46,395 nt of DNA, taken from positions 1 through 46,395 of the forward strand of contig CABUGV010000027.1 of the NCBI GenBank assembly GCA_902491215.1. The letters run 5' to 3'. Positions 27,699-36,314 of the stretch are shown here, piece by piece (position 1 is the first letter of the stretch; each line of letters starts with the position of its first letter). Source of the DNA: 43-108 sp001915545 (lineage in GTDB: Bacteria > Bacteroidota > Bacteroidia > Bacteroidales > Bacteroidaceae). Made by a program: the position numbers and the translations under genes. Below the pieces are notes generated by a model that saw only the letters and a list, made by a program, of their open reading frames with translations, had not been told where the DNA came from and searched no databases.

Positions 27699-30600
27699 TC
27701 AGATTTCTTCAGAATAATCGATTTTGCTCATACGTACGTATGTTGCATAGCGACGCTGAGCTGCCTTCTTGGCTGCATCGAAGAGTTCCTGAGCTTCAGC
27801 TGGCTTAACCTTCTTGAGTGAAAGGTAACGAACCTCACCATCAAGGAATGCCTGGAAGTTATCCCAGTTAGGAGCCTTAGAATCGAGCTGGAACGGATTC
27901 TTGCCTTCAGCCTCGAGACGTGGATCATAACGCCACAAGTGCCAGTAACCGCACTCAACAGCCTTAGCCTCTTCAGCCTGGCTCTTGCCCATACCGCCCT
28001 TAGCCTTAAGACCGTGGTTGATACATGGAGCGTAAGCGATAACCAAAGATGGACCAGGATAAGCCTCAGCCTCACGGATAGCCTTCAGACACTGGGCATT
28101 GTCAGCACCCATAGCAACCTGTGCTACGTAAACATATCCGTAAGTAGACTGCATGAGTCCGAGATCCTTCTTAGAGATACGCTTACCACCAGCTGCGAAC
28201 TGAGCGATAGCACCTATAGGAGTAGCCTTTGAAGACTGACCACCTGTGTTAGAGTAAACCTCTGTATCGATAACGAAGATGTTGAGGTCTTCACCTGATG
28301 CAAGTACGTGGTCGAGACCGCCGTAACCGATATCATAAGAAGCACCGTCACCACCGATAATCCACTGTGAACGCTTAGTCAGATAGTGAGTGAGTTCAGC
28401 GAGCTGTGCACATGTAGGGCAACCGTTGCGCTTTCCTTCGAGAATCATCGGAGTAAGCTTCTCAGCAGCCTTTCTTGAAGCATCAGCATCATTCATTCCG
28501 TCAATCCACTCCTGAGCTGCAGCTTTGAATTCAGCAGGTACGTTCTCGTTAGCCATTTCGCCTTCAAGCATAGTCTTGATGCGAGCACGCATCTTCTTGT
28601 TGGCGATTGTCATACCAAGACCATATTCGCAGAAGTCTTCGAACAATGAGTTAGACCAAGCTGGACCCTGTCCCTTAGCGTTCTTTGTATATGGAGTTGA
28701 AGGTATTGAACCTGAGTAGATAGAAGAACATCCTGTAGCGTTTGCTACCATCTCACGGTCACCGAACAACTGGCTGATGAGCTTAACGTATGGAGTTTCA
28801 CCGCAACCAGAGCAAGCACCTGAGAACTCAAACAATGGAGTAGCAAACTGAGAAAGACGTGGATTAGACTTAACGTCAACGAGGTTCTGCTTAGAAGTAA
28901 CATTCTTCACACAGTAATCCCAGTTAGCAGCCTCGCCAAGCTGAGTCTGAAGCGGAGCCATCTTGAGAGCCTTCTCGCCCTTCAATCCTGGACATACGTC
29001 AACACAGTTGCCACATCCGAGACAGTCCATAACGTCAACCTGGATTCTCATCTGCATACCCTTGAGCTGTGCAGGAGCAATGATTGTCTTCTTTGCAGCA
29101 TCAAGACCTGCAGCTTCCTTCTCATCCATAGCAAATGGACGGATTGCAGCGTGAGGACAAACGAATGCACACTTGTTGCACTGGATACAGTTGTCGGCAT
29201 TCCATTCAGGAACGAAAGCTGCAACGCCTCTCTTCTCGTAAGCGGCAGTACCCTGCTCCCAAGCACCGTCTTCGTATCCCTTATATGCAGAAACAGGGAG
29301 AAGATCACCGTTCTGAGCATTGATAGGACGAACAAGGTTGTTGATGAAGTCAGGATCGTTGTTAGCCTCAGCCTTCTCGTCTTCGAGATTAGCCCATGCA
29401 GGATCAACATCCAACTTCTTGTATTCGCCACCGCGGTCAACAGCAGCATAGTTCATGTTTACAACATCCTCACCCTTCTTTCCGTAAGACTTGACGATGA
29501 ACTTCTTCATCTGCTCAACAGCAAGGTCTACAGGGATAACCTCTGTGATGCGGAAGAAAGCAGACTGGAGGATTGTGTTTGTACGGTTTCCGAGTCCGAT
29601 TTCCTGAGCAATCTTAGTAGCGTTGATGTAGTAAACAGTTATATTCTTCTGAGCGAAATAACGCTTAATATTGTTTGGCAGATTGTTTGCAAGCTCCTCA
29701 CCGTCCCAGATTGTATTGAGAAGGAATGTTCCGTTTTCGCGCAAACCGCGTGTCACGTCGTACATACGGAGGTAAGCCTGAACGTGGCAAGCAACGAAGT
29801 TAGGAGTCTTGATCTGATATGTTGAACGTATAGGTGTATCACCGAAACGGAGATGTGAACAAGTGAAACCTCCAGACTTCTTTGAGTCATAAGAGAAGTA
29901 AGCCTGACAATACTTGTTTGTATTGTCACCGATGATCTTGACAGAGTTCTTGTTAGCACCTACAGTACCGTCAGCACCGAGTCCGAAGAATTTAGCCTCG
30001 AATATGCCTTCGCCTCCGAGAGCCTTCTCCTCTTCGAGAGGAAGTGAACGGAATGTAACATCATCGATAACACCGAGTGTGAAACGATCCTTTGGAGTAG
30101 GAAGCTGCAGGTTGTCGTATACGCTGAGAATCATTGTAGGAGTAACGTCTGCAGATCCGAGACCGTAACGTCCACCAACGATGAGCGGAGCATTTTCCTT
30201 TCCGTAGAATGCATCCTTAACATCGAGAAGCAATGGTTCGCCGCTTGCTCCTGGTTCCTTTGTACGGTCAAGAACAGCTATGCGCTTGCAAGATGCTGGA
30301 ACTGCAGCCAAGAGGTGTTCAACAGAGAATGGACGATAAAGGTGTACAGAAACCATACCGTACTTCTTTCCGTTTGCGTTAGCATAATCGATAGCCTCGC
30401 GAGCAGCCTCTGTAGCAGATCCCATAAGGATGATTACATATTCAGCATCCTCAGCACCGTAATAGCTGAACAACTTGTATTCACGGCCTGTAATCTTTGA
30501 AACCTCCTTCATGTACTCTTCAACTACACCTGGAACAGCATCGTAGTAAGGGTTGCATGATTCGCGATGAGCGAAGAATGTTTCAGGGTTTTCAGCCATA

Positions 30601-31256
30601 CCCTTTGCCTGTGGATGTTCTGGGCTGAGAGCACGTGCTCTGAACTCATTGATAGCATCCATGTCTACGAGCGGACGGAGATCCTCCTGATCGATTTCTT
30701 CAATCTTCTGGTACTCATGTGAAGTACGGAATCCATCGAAGAAGTTGATGAAAGGAACACGGCTCTTGATAGCAGAAAGATGTGCAACTGCAGAAAGGTC
30801 CATAACTTCCTGTACAGAACCTTCACAGAGCATTGCGAATCCTGTCTGACGGCAAGCCATCACGTCGCTGTGGTCACCGAAGATACAGAGTGAATGACTT
30901 GCAACTGTACGTGCAGAAACGTGGAACACGCTAGGAAGCAACTCACCTGCAATCTTGTACATGTTAGGGATCATAAGAAGAAGTCCCTGAGATGCAGTAA
31001 ATGTAGTAGTGAGAGCACCTGCCTGCAATGAACCGTGAACGGCACCTGCGGCACCAGCCTCAGACTGCATTTCCTCAACGAGGACAGTGTCGCCGAACAA
31101 GTTCTTGCGGCCGGCAACAGCCCACTCATCTACGTGCTCTGCCATCGGAGATGACGGAGTGATAGGATAGATGGCGGCAACTTCTGAGAACATGTAAGCT
31201 ACATGTGCAGCTGCCTGGTTACCATCACACGTAATGAATTTCTTTTCTTTGCTCAT
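27699..31256 (-). CDS. nifJ: Pyruvate:ferredoxin (flavodoxin) oxidoreductase
   Basis: 1185 residues, the single-chain form typical of anaerobes. It oxidises pyruvate to acetyl-CoA and CO2, reducing ferredoxin, in the cytoplasm. The N-terminal pyrimidine-binding domain (AAHVAYMFSEVAAIYPITPSS) is followed by domain II, then the gamma-like domain near 420-600. Two 4Fe-4S motifs are CIQCNKCAFVCP near 690 and CLGCGNCVDVCP near 745. The proximal cluster is bound by CSGCGETP near 815 and a later cysteine. The thiamine-diphosphate site is GGDGASYDIGYGG near 967. It is transcribed alone. Heavy use of a narrow set of codons suggests high expression. Confidence 0.96.
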   Translation of the reverse strand: MSKEKKFITCDGNQAAAHVAYMFSEVAAIYPITPSSPMAEHVDEWAVAGRKNLFGDTVLVEEMQSEAGAAGAVHGSLQAGALTTTFTASQGLLLMIPNMYKIAGELLPSVFHVSARTVASHSLCIFGDHSDVMACRQTGFAMLCEGSVQEVMDLSAVAHLSAIKSRVPFINFFDGFRTSHEYQKIEEIDQEDLRPLVDMDAINEFRARALSPEHPQAKGMAENPETFFAHRESCNPYYDAVPGVVEEYMKEVSKITGREYKLFSYYGAEDAEYVIILMGSATEAAREAIDYANANGKKYGMVSVHLYRPFSVEHLLAAVPASCKRIAVLDRTKEPGASGEPLLLDVKDAFYGKENAPLIVGGRYGLGSADVTPTMILSVYDNLQLPTPKDRFTLGVIDDVTFRSLPLEEEKALGGEGIFEAKFFGLGADGTVGANKNSVKIIGDNTNKYCQAYFSYDSKKSGGFTCSHLRFGDTPIRSTYQIKTPNFVACHVQAYLRMYDVTRGLRENGTFLLNTIWDGEELANNLPNNIKRYFAQKNITVYYINATKIAQEIGLGNRTNTILQSAFFRITEVIPVDLAVEQMKKFIVKSYGKKGEDVVNMNYAAVDRGGEYKKLDVDPAWANLEDEKAEANNDPDFINNLVRPINAQNGDLLPVSAYKGYEDGAWEQGTAAYEKRGVAAFVPEWNADNCIQCNKCAFVCPHAAIRPFAMDEKEAAGLDAAKKTIIAPAQLKGMQMRIQVDVMDCLGCGNCVDVCPGLKGEKALKMAPLQTQLGEAANWDYCVKNVTSKQNLVDVKSNPRLSQFATPLFEFSGACSGCGETPYVKLISQLFGDREMVANATGCSSIYSGSIPSTPYTKNAKGQGPAWSNSLFEDFCEYGLGMTIANKKMRARIKTMLEGEMANENVPAEFKAAAQEWIDGMNDADASRKAAEKLTPMILEGKRNGCPTCAQLAELTHYLTKRSQWIIGGDGASYDIGYGGLDHVLASGEDLNIFVIDTEVYSNTGGQSSKATPIGAIAQFAAGGKRISKKDLGLMQSTYGYVYVAQVAMGADNAQCLKAIREAEAYPGPSLVIAYAPCINHGLKAKGGMGKSQAEEAKAVECGYWHLWRYDPRLEAEGKNPFQLDSKAPNWDNFQAFLDGEVRYLSLKKVKPAEAQELFDAAKKAAQRRYATYVRMSKIDYSEEI

Positions 31257-31364
31257 ACTGTGTTTTTGTTTATTGGTTTAACTAGCTCTTATTACTTATT
31301 TATAATGTAATTCTATTCTCTTTCATTCCGTTTTCACCATATCGCAATCCGGCGCTTGACTAAA

Positions 31365-32543
31365 TCAATACAAGAAACCGAACAGCCACAAAGGTATCTG
31401 ATTTCCTCGTCCGACGTGCGCATGATTCACAGCAAATATTGTTTTTGATTTGCTTTTGAGCGAAGTGGCATGTTCTATTATTCTGAACTCCTTGTCATCA
31501 TCTATAACAAGTGTTCCCAGATTCTTGCCCTTCGCAACCCTGTGATCCTTCCACATCGTATTGCAGAAGAAAGCCTCAAGCTGATCGAATTCGTCAAAGC
31601 GCATAGGATAGAAACTATGCATCAGATTTGGATTATGGAGCAGGATTCTCGCCGGTTTCTTCGGAAATGATTCACCTTTCTTATATATCATGTTTACCAG
31701 ACGCGCATCCTTTAGATATTCAATATAATGCATCACCGTTGCTCTCGACATGTCCAGTTCTTTCGCAAGCAGGCTTACATTAGGAGCTTTGAGTTCTCCC
31801 GTTGTCAGCAGATAAAAAAGTTTCTTGATTTTTGCAAGATATTTCAGTTCAATCTGCTTTATTATAAGGATATCCACCTCAATCATCATATTCATGGTTT
31901 TCAGCAGATTCTCCGAATAATTTCGTTTTTCAAGAAAGAACGGATAAAATCCATGATGCAGATAATCGTTGAAATACTTGTACGGGTCAGTCTTTTCAAC
32001 TATCTCCGCCGCAATCTTCTCATGATTCTCGATTATGTCATCAAGGCTGTGATGTCCAAAGTTCAGTCCGGATTTCAGATTAAGATATTCTCTGAAAGAA
32101 AATCCACGCAGGTTATATGTATTTACAATACCCTTAAGTTCGTCATACTCGCCTATGTGGTCAACCGATGATGTTGTGAATACTATTTTCAGTCCAGGAT
32201 ACTTATCATGGCACTCGCGCATTTGCTTGCTCCAATCCGTAAGCTTGAAAGCCTGGTCAACCAAAAGCACCTTTCCGCCGGTATGATAGAATTCGTCTGC
32301 AAAAGCCGTCAGTCCTATTGTCTGTATATAGAAATTATTTGTATTGACATACAGACACGAACGGTCACCTTCCGCAAACTTCTCTTTTGCATACTGAAGA
32401 AGAAAAGTTGTTTTTCCGACTCCTCTGGTTCCCTTTATGCAAATAAGACGTTTATTCCAATCAATTTCGTCCATAAGGTCACGCCTGACTGGAGCATTAA
32501 GATGCCCTATAAGATATTCATGTGTCCGGAAAAACGACTCCAT
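31365..32543 (-). CDS. AAA-family ATPase (AAA_14 type) with altered Walker B
   Basis: 392 residues. Walker A is GTRGVGKTT (38-46). The Walker B strand reads KVLLVDQAFK (91-100): the aspartate is present but the catalytic glutamate that normally follows is glutamine. Sensor-like VFTTSS is near 122. A winged helix (VSLLAKELDMSRATVMHYIEYL) lies near 265-290, and the end PLWLFGFLY is conserved in Bacteroides homologues as I recall them. This group has no established function; related proteins occur as toxin-like or regulatory ATPases. It has its own full promoter and sits upstream of, and on the same strand as, the oxidoreductase gene, 108 bases away. Confidence 0.8.
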   Translation of the reverse strand: MESFFRTHEYLIGHLNAPVRRDLMDEIDWNKRLICIKGTRGVGKTTFLLQYAKEKFAEGDRSCLYVNTNNFYIQTIGLTAFADEFYHTGGKVLLVDQAFKLTDWSKQMRECHDKYPGLKIVFTTSSVDHIGEYDELKGIVNTYNLRGFSFREYLNLKSGLNFGHHSLDDIIENHEKIAAEIVEKTDPYKYFNDYLHHGFYPFFLEKRNYSENLLKTMNMMIEVDILIIKQIELKYLAKIKKLFYLLTTGELKAPNVSLLAKELDMSRATVMHYIEYLKDARLVNMIYKKGESFPKKPARILLHNPNLMHSFYPMRFDEFDQLEAFFCNTMWKDHRVAKGKNLGTLVIDDDKEFRIIEHATSLKSKSKTIFAVNHAHVGRGNQIPLWLFGFLY

Positions 32544-32578
32544 CGGCCTATTTATTATTTTTACAAACGTTTATACGG

Positions 32579-32609
32579 CAAAGTTAGTTTTTTTAATAAT
32601 AAATGCAAA
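32579..32609 (-). promoter_or_regulatory. Promoter of the AAA ATPase gene
   Basis: TTTG (32606-32609), exactly 19 bases, TAACTTTG (32579-32586) on the minus strand: a full consensus match. The expected start leaves a leader of about 30 bases. Confidence 0.8.
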
Positions 32610-32661
32610 CCCGACTTTACAAAAAAATCTGCATTAGTGAAGTTTTGGCAACAAAAAGCCT

Positions 32662-34008
32662 TCAGCTCCTGCCGGGAAACCTTTTAAGAAGTTTGCGATA
32701 CACAAAAGTCATGGCAGGAACAAGAAAAACTACAGCTGCAATCCACGCTGAAGGATCACCTATGCACACGCCGGCAAATCCCAAGGCCGGCACAACCCAA
32801 AGGCTTACAAACACCCTGGCAACCATTTCGAAAACACCGGACATCATGGAAAGTTTGGTGAAGCCCACTCCCTGAAGCGAATAGCGCAATATGCACAAAA
32901 TTCCCAATACAATATAAAATAAACATGAAAAATGCAGAAATTGCACGCTCTTTTCAATAATTTCCGTTTCATAAGAATACACAAACAGCTCCGTCATGTT
33001 TCTTGCAAACAGATAAAGAATCACCATCGTAAAGGCCGTATAGAGCGCAGCCATGCCTATTGACGATTTTATGCCCTGCCATATTCTTGAAATCTTGCGC
33101 GCCCCCAGATTCTGCCCGCAATAAGTAGCCATGGCCACACCCAGATTCTCGAAAGGACAGATGAAGAACATCTTTATTCGCATGGCAGCCGTAAAGGCTG
33201 TGACACATACCGTACCCAAAGCATTGTTCGAACTCTGCAGCATCATGCTTCCTATAGCCGTAATGGAGAACTGAAGTCCCATAGGAACACCCATACCGCA
33301 AAGAATAAGCATGTTTCTCCTATTCAGTTTTTCATCATACTTTTCAGGACGCAGAATAGGAAAACCGTGATGCATATATATCCAGCACAAAGCGGCAGAT
33401 ACACCTTGCGAAAGAACCGTAGCCGCAGCTGCGCCCTCGGGGCCCCAACCGAAAACAGTGATGAACACAATATCAAGTACCACATTCAACACAGCAGCCA
33501 CAAGCAGGAACCAGAACGGTGTACGGCTGTCGCCCATAGCACGCATTATGCTTGCCAGCATATTATATATCATCGTAAACGGAATGCCCAGAAAAGTTAT
33601 TAGCAGATATTTGTACGCATCGTCAAATATATCTTCAGGCGTCTGCATCCAAAGCATTATCTGCCGGCACAGCAACGAAGTCACGGCACTTATAAGAACA
33701 GACATGACTGCAACCAGGAAATAAGCATTGTAAACAAACGAGCGCATTTTGCCGTAATTGCCGGCACCGAACTGCTGCGCAACAGGAATACCGAATCCGC
33801 CGGTGCAACCGTTGCAGAACCCTATAATCATAAATATAACTGACGTACTTGCACCGACTGCGGCCAACGCATTCATTCCTAAATAATGCCCCACAATCGC
33901 GGCATCAATAAGACTATATGCCTGCTGGAGCAGATTGCCCAACATCAATGGTACAGCAAAGGAGAGGATAAGTTTCGTAGCTCCCCCTTCTGTCATGTCC
34001 TTAACCAT
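32662..34008 (-). CDS. MATE-family multidrug/sodium exporter
   Basis: 448 residues from the ATG at 34008 (protein begins MVKDMTEGGATKLILSFAVP). An in-frame ATG at 34074 would add a polar, cysteine-bearing 22-residue stretch and is rejected. There are twelve membrane helices by eye, with MATE features PLMLGNLLQQAYSLIDAAIVG near 20-40 and GVPMGLQFSITAIGSMMLQ in the second half. It exports cationic drugs or metabolites against sodium or protons; the substrate is unknown. The gene diverges from the ATP-grasp gene, and a -7-like TATATTTG lies on its strand at 34097-34104. Confidence 0.92.
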   Translation of the reverse strand: MVKDMTEGGATKLILSFAVPLMLGNLLQQAYSLIDAAIVGHYLGMNALAAVGASTSVIFMIIGFCNGCTGGFGIPVAQQFGAGNYGKMRSFVYNAYFLVAVMSVLISAVTSLLCRQIMLWMQTPEDIFDDAYKYLLITFLGIPFTMIYNMLASIMRAMGDSRTPFWFLLVAAVLNVVLDIVFITVFGWGPEGAAAATVLSQGVSAALCWIYMHHGFPILRPEKYDEKLNRRNMLILCGMGVPMGLQFSITAIGSMMLQSSNNALGTVCVTAFTAAMRIKMFFICPFENLGVAMATYCGQNLGARKISRIWQGIKSSIGMAALYTAFTMVILYLFARNMTELFVYSYETEIIEKSVQFLHFSCLFYIVLGILCILRYSLQGVGFTKLSMMSGVFEMVARVFVSLWVVPALGFAGVCIGDPSAWIAAVVFLVPAMTFVYRKLLKRFPGRS

Positions 34009-34096
34009 AATAACAAAACCTTTTACCTTATCTGAATGACCGGTGCATCCAATGATACACACAGACAGACACACCTTTACAACCTTAAAACGTCTG

Positions 34097-34136
34097 CAAA
34101 TATACGCCGCTTTGAAGTGTTTTTATTCTATCTTTG
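34097..34136. promoter_or_regulatory. Divergent promoter pair
   Basis: TATATTTG on the minus strand (34097-34104) faces the MATE gene. TATCTTTG on the plus strand (34129-34136) faces the ATP-grasp gene. The two -7 elements are 24 bases apart, so a protein bound here could affect both genes. No perfectly spaced -33 element was seen for either. Confidence 0.5.
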
Positions 34137-34191
34137 CAAAAAATAACCTTACACAATCCTGCACAGGAATTCTCACAAACGCACTCATCGC

Positions 34192-35319
34192 ATGAAACGC
34201 ATACACATATTCAACTGCTCAAACGACATGGCACTTGCGTCAGGATTATCGCAATACCAGCCACCCAAGCACATTTCACAGATGGAAAAAGCTATTGACT
34301 TCCTGCCTGCATGGTGGGCGGAAAACGGCGATGCAGTCATTGTCGACGACCCTGATAAGGCAAGAGAATTCGCATCATCCCTGGGAACCACCATTCCCGA
34401 CATACATTTTATCGGATGGAACGAAGGTTACAGAAGACTCAAATATTTGTCAGATGCACAATACACTCCGTCACCGTGGGGATGGAGCAAGGCCATTGCA
34501 TCGCGCCTCAAAAGATGGGGCTTGCCAGAAAATTCCATACCCGACACAGACAGGCTTGAAAAAATGCGCAAACTCTCTTCGCGTGAATACGCCGTAGGAG
34601 TACTCAAAAGACTGTCAAAAGAAGTTTCCGAACACAGCCAGATGGAAACACCTCCCATGATTGCCTGCACATCCATCGAATCCATACGCACATTTATTGA
34701 ACAATCACCATGGCCGTCAATACTCAAATCACCATGGTCTAGTTCGGGACGTGGAATATTGACTGTTGAAAACGGATGGAATGAATCTGTCGAAAAATGG
34801 TGTACTGGAGTTTTGTCGCGGCAGAAAAGCGTCATTGCCGACCGGCTCTACGACAAAGAACTTGACTTTGCACTCGAATTCAACATAAACGAGAATGGTA
34901 AAGTCGACTGTCTCGGATATTCCATATTCAATGCGGCATCATCAGGACAATACACTGGCAACCTCGTTGCACAGCAGGACAAGCTCGCATCCTTACTTCA
35001 CGATTCAGGAATACTGCCGGAGACGCTCCATAGTTTGAAATCATTTTACATCAACGAATTCTCCCGCTCTCTATACCCCATGTATACAGGTCCAGTAGGA
35101 GTTGACATGATAATATGCAAAGGCGAAAAGCCCACCATACATCCATGTATAGAAATAAACCTGCGCATGAACATGGGCATTGCGGCCATACATCTTGCAA
35201 AACACCTCACACTCCCTGTCTATGGCACATTCCTATTGACACCGCCTGGAATAAGCTCCACATTTACGGCATCTGTAACCAACGGCAGACTTACAATGTT
35301 CGCACCTCAGAAGCAATAA
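34192..35319 (+). CDS. Uncharacterised ATP-grasp-type protein
   Basis: 375 residues, no signal peptide. I do not know a named homologue. The layout is that of an ATP-grasp ligase. The N-terminal domain begins KRIHIFNCSNDMALASG. An ATP-binding segment is ILKSPWSSSGRGIL (177-190) with candidate lysine K179. Then come ELDFALEFNINENGK and GPVGVDMIICKGE. The metal-binding pattern E-I-N-L-R (321-325, E321, N323) is typical of the C-terminal half. Such enzymes join a carboxylate to an amine or thiol through an acyl-phosphate. No substrate gene is adjacent; the neighbours are a divergent MATE exporter and a convergent GDPD-like protein. Confidence 0.65.
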   Translation: MKRIHIFNCSNDMALASGLSQYQPPKHISQMEKAIDFLPAWWAENGDAVIVDDPDKAREFASSLGTTIPDIHFIGWNEGYRRLKYLSDAQYTPSPWGWSKAIASRLKRWGLPENSIPDTDRLEKMRKLSSREYAVGVLKRLSKEVSEHSQMETPPMIACTSIESIRTFIEQSPWPSILKSPWSSSGRGILTVENGWNESVEKWCTGVLSRQKSVIADRLYDKELDFALEFNINENGKVDCLGYSIFNAASSGQYTGNLVAQQDKLASLLHDSGILPETLHSLKSFYINEFSRSLYPMYTGPVGVDMIICKGEKPTIHPCIEINLRMNMGIAAIHLAKHLTLPVYGTFLLTPPGISSTFTASVTNGRLTMFAPQKQ

Positions 35320-35323
35320 TAAA

Positions 35324-35349
35324 GGGATGCAATACAACGACCGCATCCC
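35324..35349 (-). terminator. Terminator of the GDPD-like gene
   Basis: gggatgc (35324-35330) with gcatccc (35343-35349). On the minus strand it is followed by tttattatt, 30 bases past the stop at 35379. Confidence 0.6.
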
Positions 35350-35378
35350 AAAGAATACAAACAAATAACAATATCAGA

Positions 35379-36116
35379 TCATCTATGAAAATCGCCCTTT
35401 GATTTCACCAATACGACCTTCAGTCTTTCATCATCAAGCATTTCGCGCCCCTCAGGCAGACACACAAGCTCCAGCTGCGTAGTACGGTGTTTCCATGTCA
35501 GCAAATCAATATCAGCATCGACATTCTCACTGACATCATCATACCACCATCCAGGAAACGACAAAGCTCTGACATTTCCGGTACGGGCCACCATGTTCAA
35601 GTAATCCATACAACTGTCAATCTCTTCTTCATCCAGTTTAGATGGTTTAGGAAAATCCACATACATCGAAGTATAATACCCCTCATCGGTAAAAGCATCA
35701 AGCGACCTCCAGTCACGGCTTTCCACTATCAGTTGCCCCTTCTCTATACCATACTCCGATGTCAGCGAATCCAGATCGTCCAGCATCTCATCAGCATTAC
35801 CGCCATTAAGATTCTTCACATCAAGCCACATGTGTCCGTCACTTTTAGACATGTAGTTGAAAAAAGAATCCAGCGGGAGCTTGAACGTAGTATCAGCGTC
35901 ATGCGTGACATCAAAGATGCCGTTGTCGCGATACACCACATCGATTTCCACATTGGGATAATCCTCAATCTTCTCTCTCAACTTCTCCATAGAATTGCAT
36001 CTGTGAAGCCAAAGCTTGTCTTCATGTTTGCCCATTTCGAAAACGGCATTCCATGCAATCCACGCCGCTATTGCCAATACCAGAACAACAACGACAACCA
36101 AAATCTTACGTTTCAT
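35379..36116 (-). CDS. Membrane-anchored GDPD-like phosphodiesterase
   Basis: 245 residues from the ATG at 36116 (MKRKILVVVVVLVLAIAAW), which makes the hydrophobic anchor N-terminal. The start at 36143 adds nine polar residues. The pattern LHRCNS (37-42), VEIDV (56-60) and VTHD (70-73) is the His-Arg/Asn, Glu-x-Asp, His-Asp set of glycerophosphodiester phosphodiesterase-like barrels. The usual HRG...PENT is reduced to HRCNS, closer to the FAM151/menorin branch. The chain is short for a full GDPD, so activity is uncertain. No partner gene is evident. Confidence 0.6.
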   Translation of the reverse strand: MKRKILVVVVVLVLAIAAWIAWNAVFEMGKHEDKLWLHRCNSMEKLREKIEDYPNVEIDVVYRDNGIFDVTHDADTTFKLPLDSFFNYMSKSDGHMWLDVKNLNGGNADEMLDDLDSLTSEYGIEKGQLIVESRDWRSLDAFTDEGYYTSMYVDFPKPSKLDEEEIDSCMDYLNMVARTGNVRALSFPGWWYDDVSENVDADIDLLTWKHRTTQLELVCLPEGREMLDDERLKVVLVKSKGDFHR

Positions 36117-36204
36117 GCCGATATGATTGGTGCCGTAAATCAAAGTTTAGAAAGACATCCCCAATAGGACAATTTTGATGACCAAAAGGAAAAATTCCGG
36201 CAAA

Positions 36205-36246
36205 GGAAAACGGCAGAACCCAACAAATTCGTTGAATTCTGCCGTT
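36205..36246 (-). terminator. Terminator of the phosphatase gene
   Basis: aacggcagaa (36209-36218) with ttctgccgtt (36237-36246), then ttccttt on the minus strand, about 70 bases past the stop. Confidence 0.7.
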
Positions 36247-36314
36247 CAATATAATAATCAGATATAATACAATAAAGTATATGTAACAAATGAAAACAAT
36301 TCAGTACATCACAC

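Noticed and set aside
31365..32543. Toxin-antitoxin or defence system around the AAA ATPase
   Set aside because: It is flanked by housekeeping genes (pyruvate:ferredoxin oxidoreductase and a MATE exporter), has no effector partner, and is a widespread Bacteroidales type.
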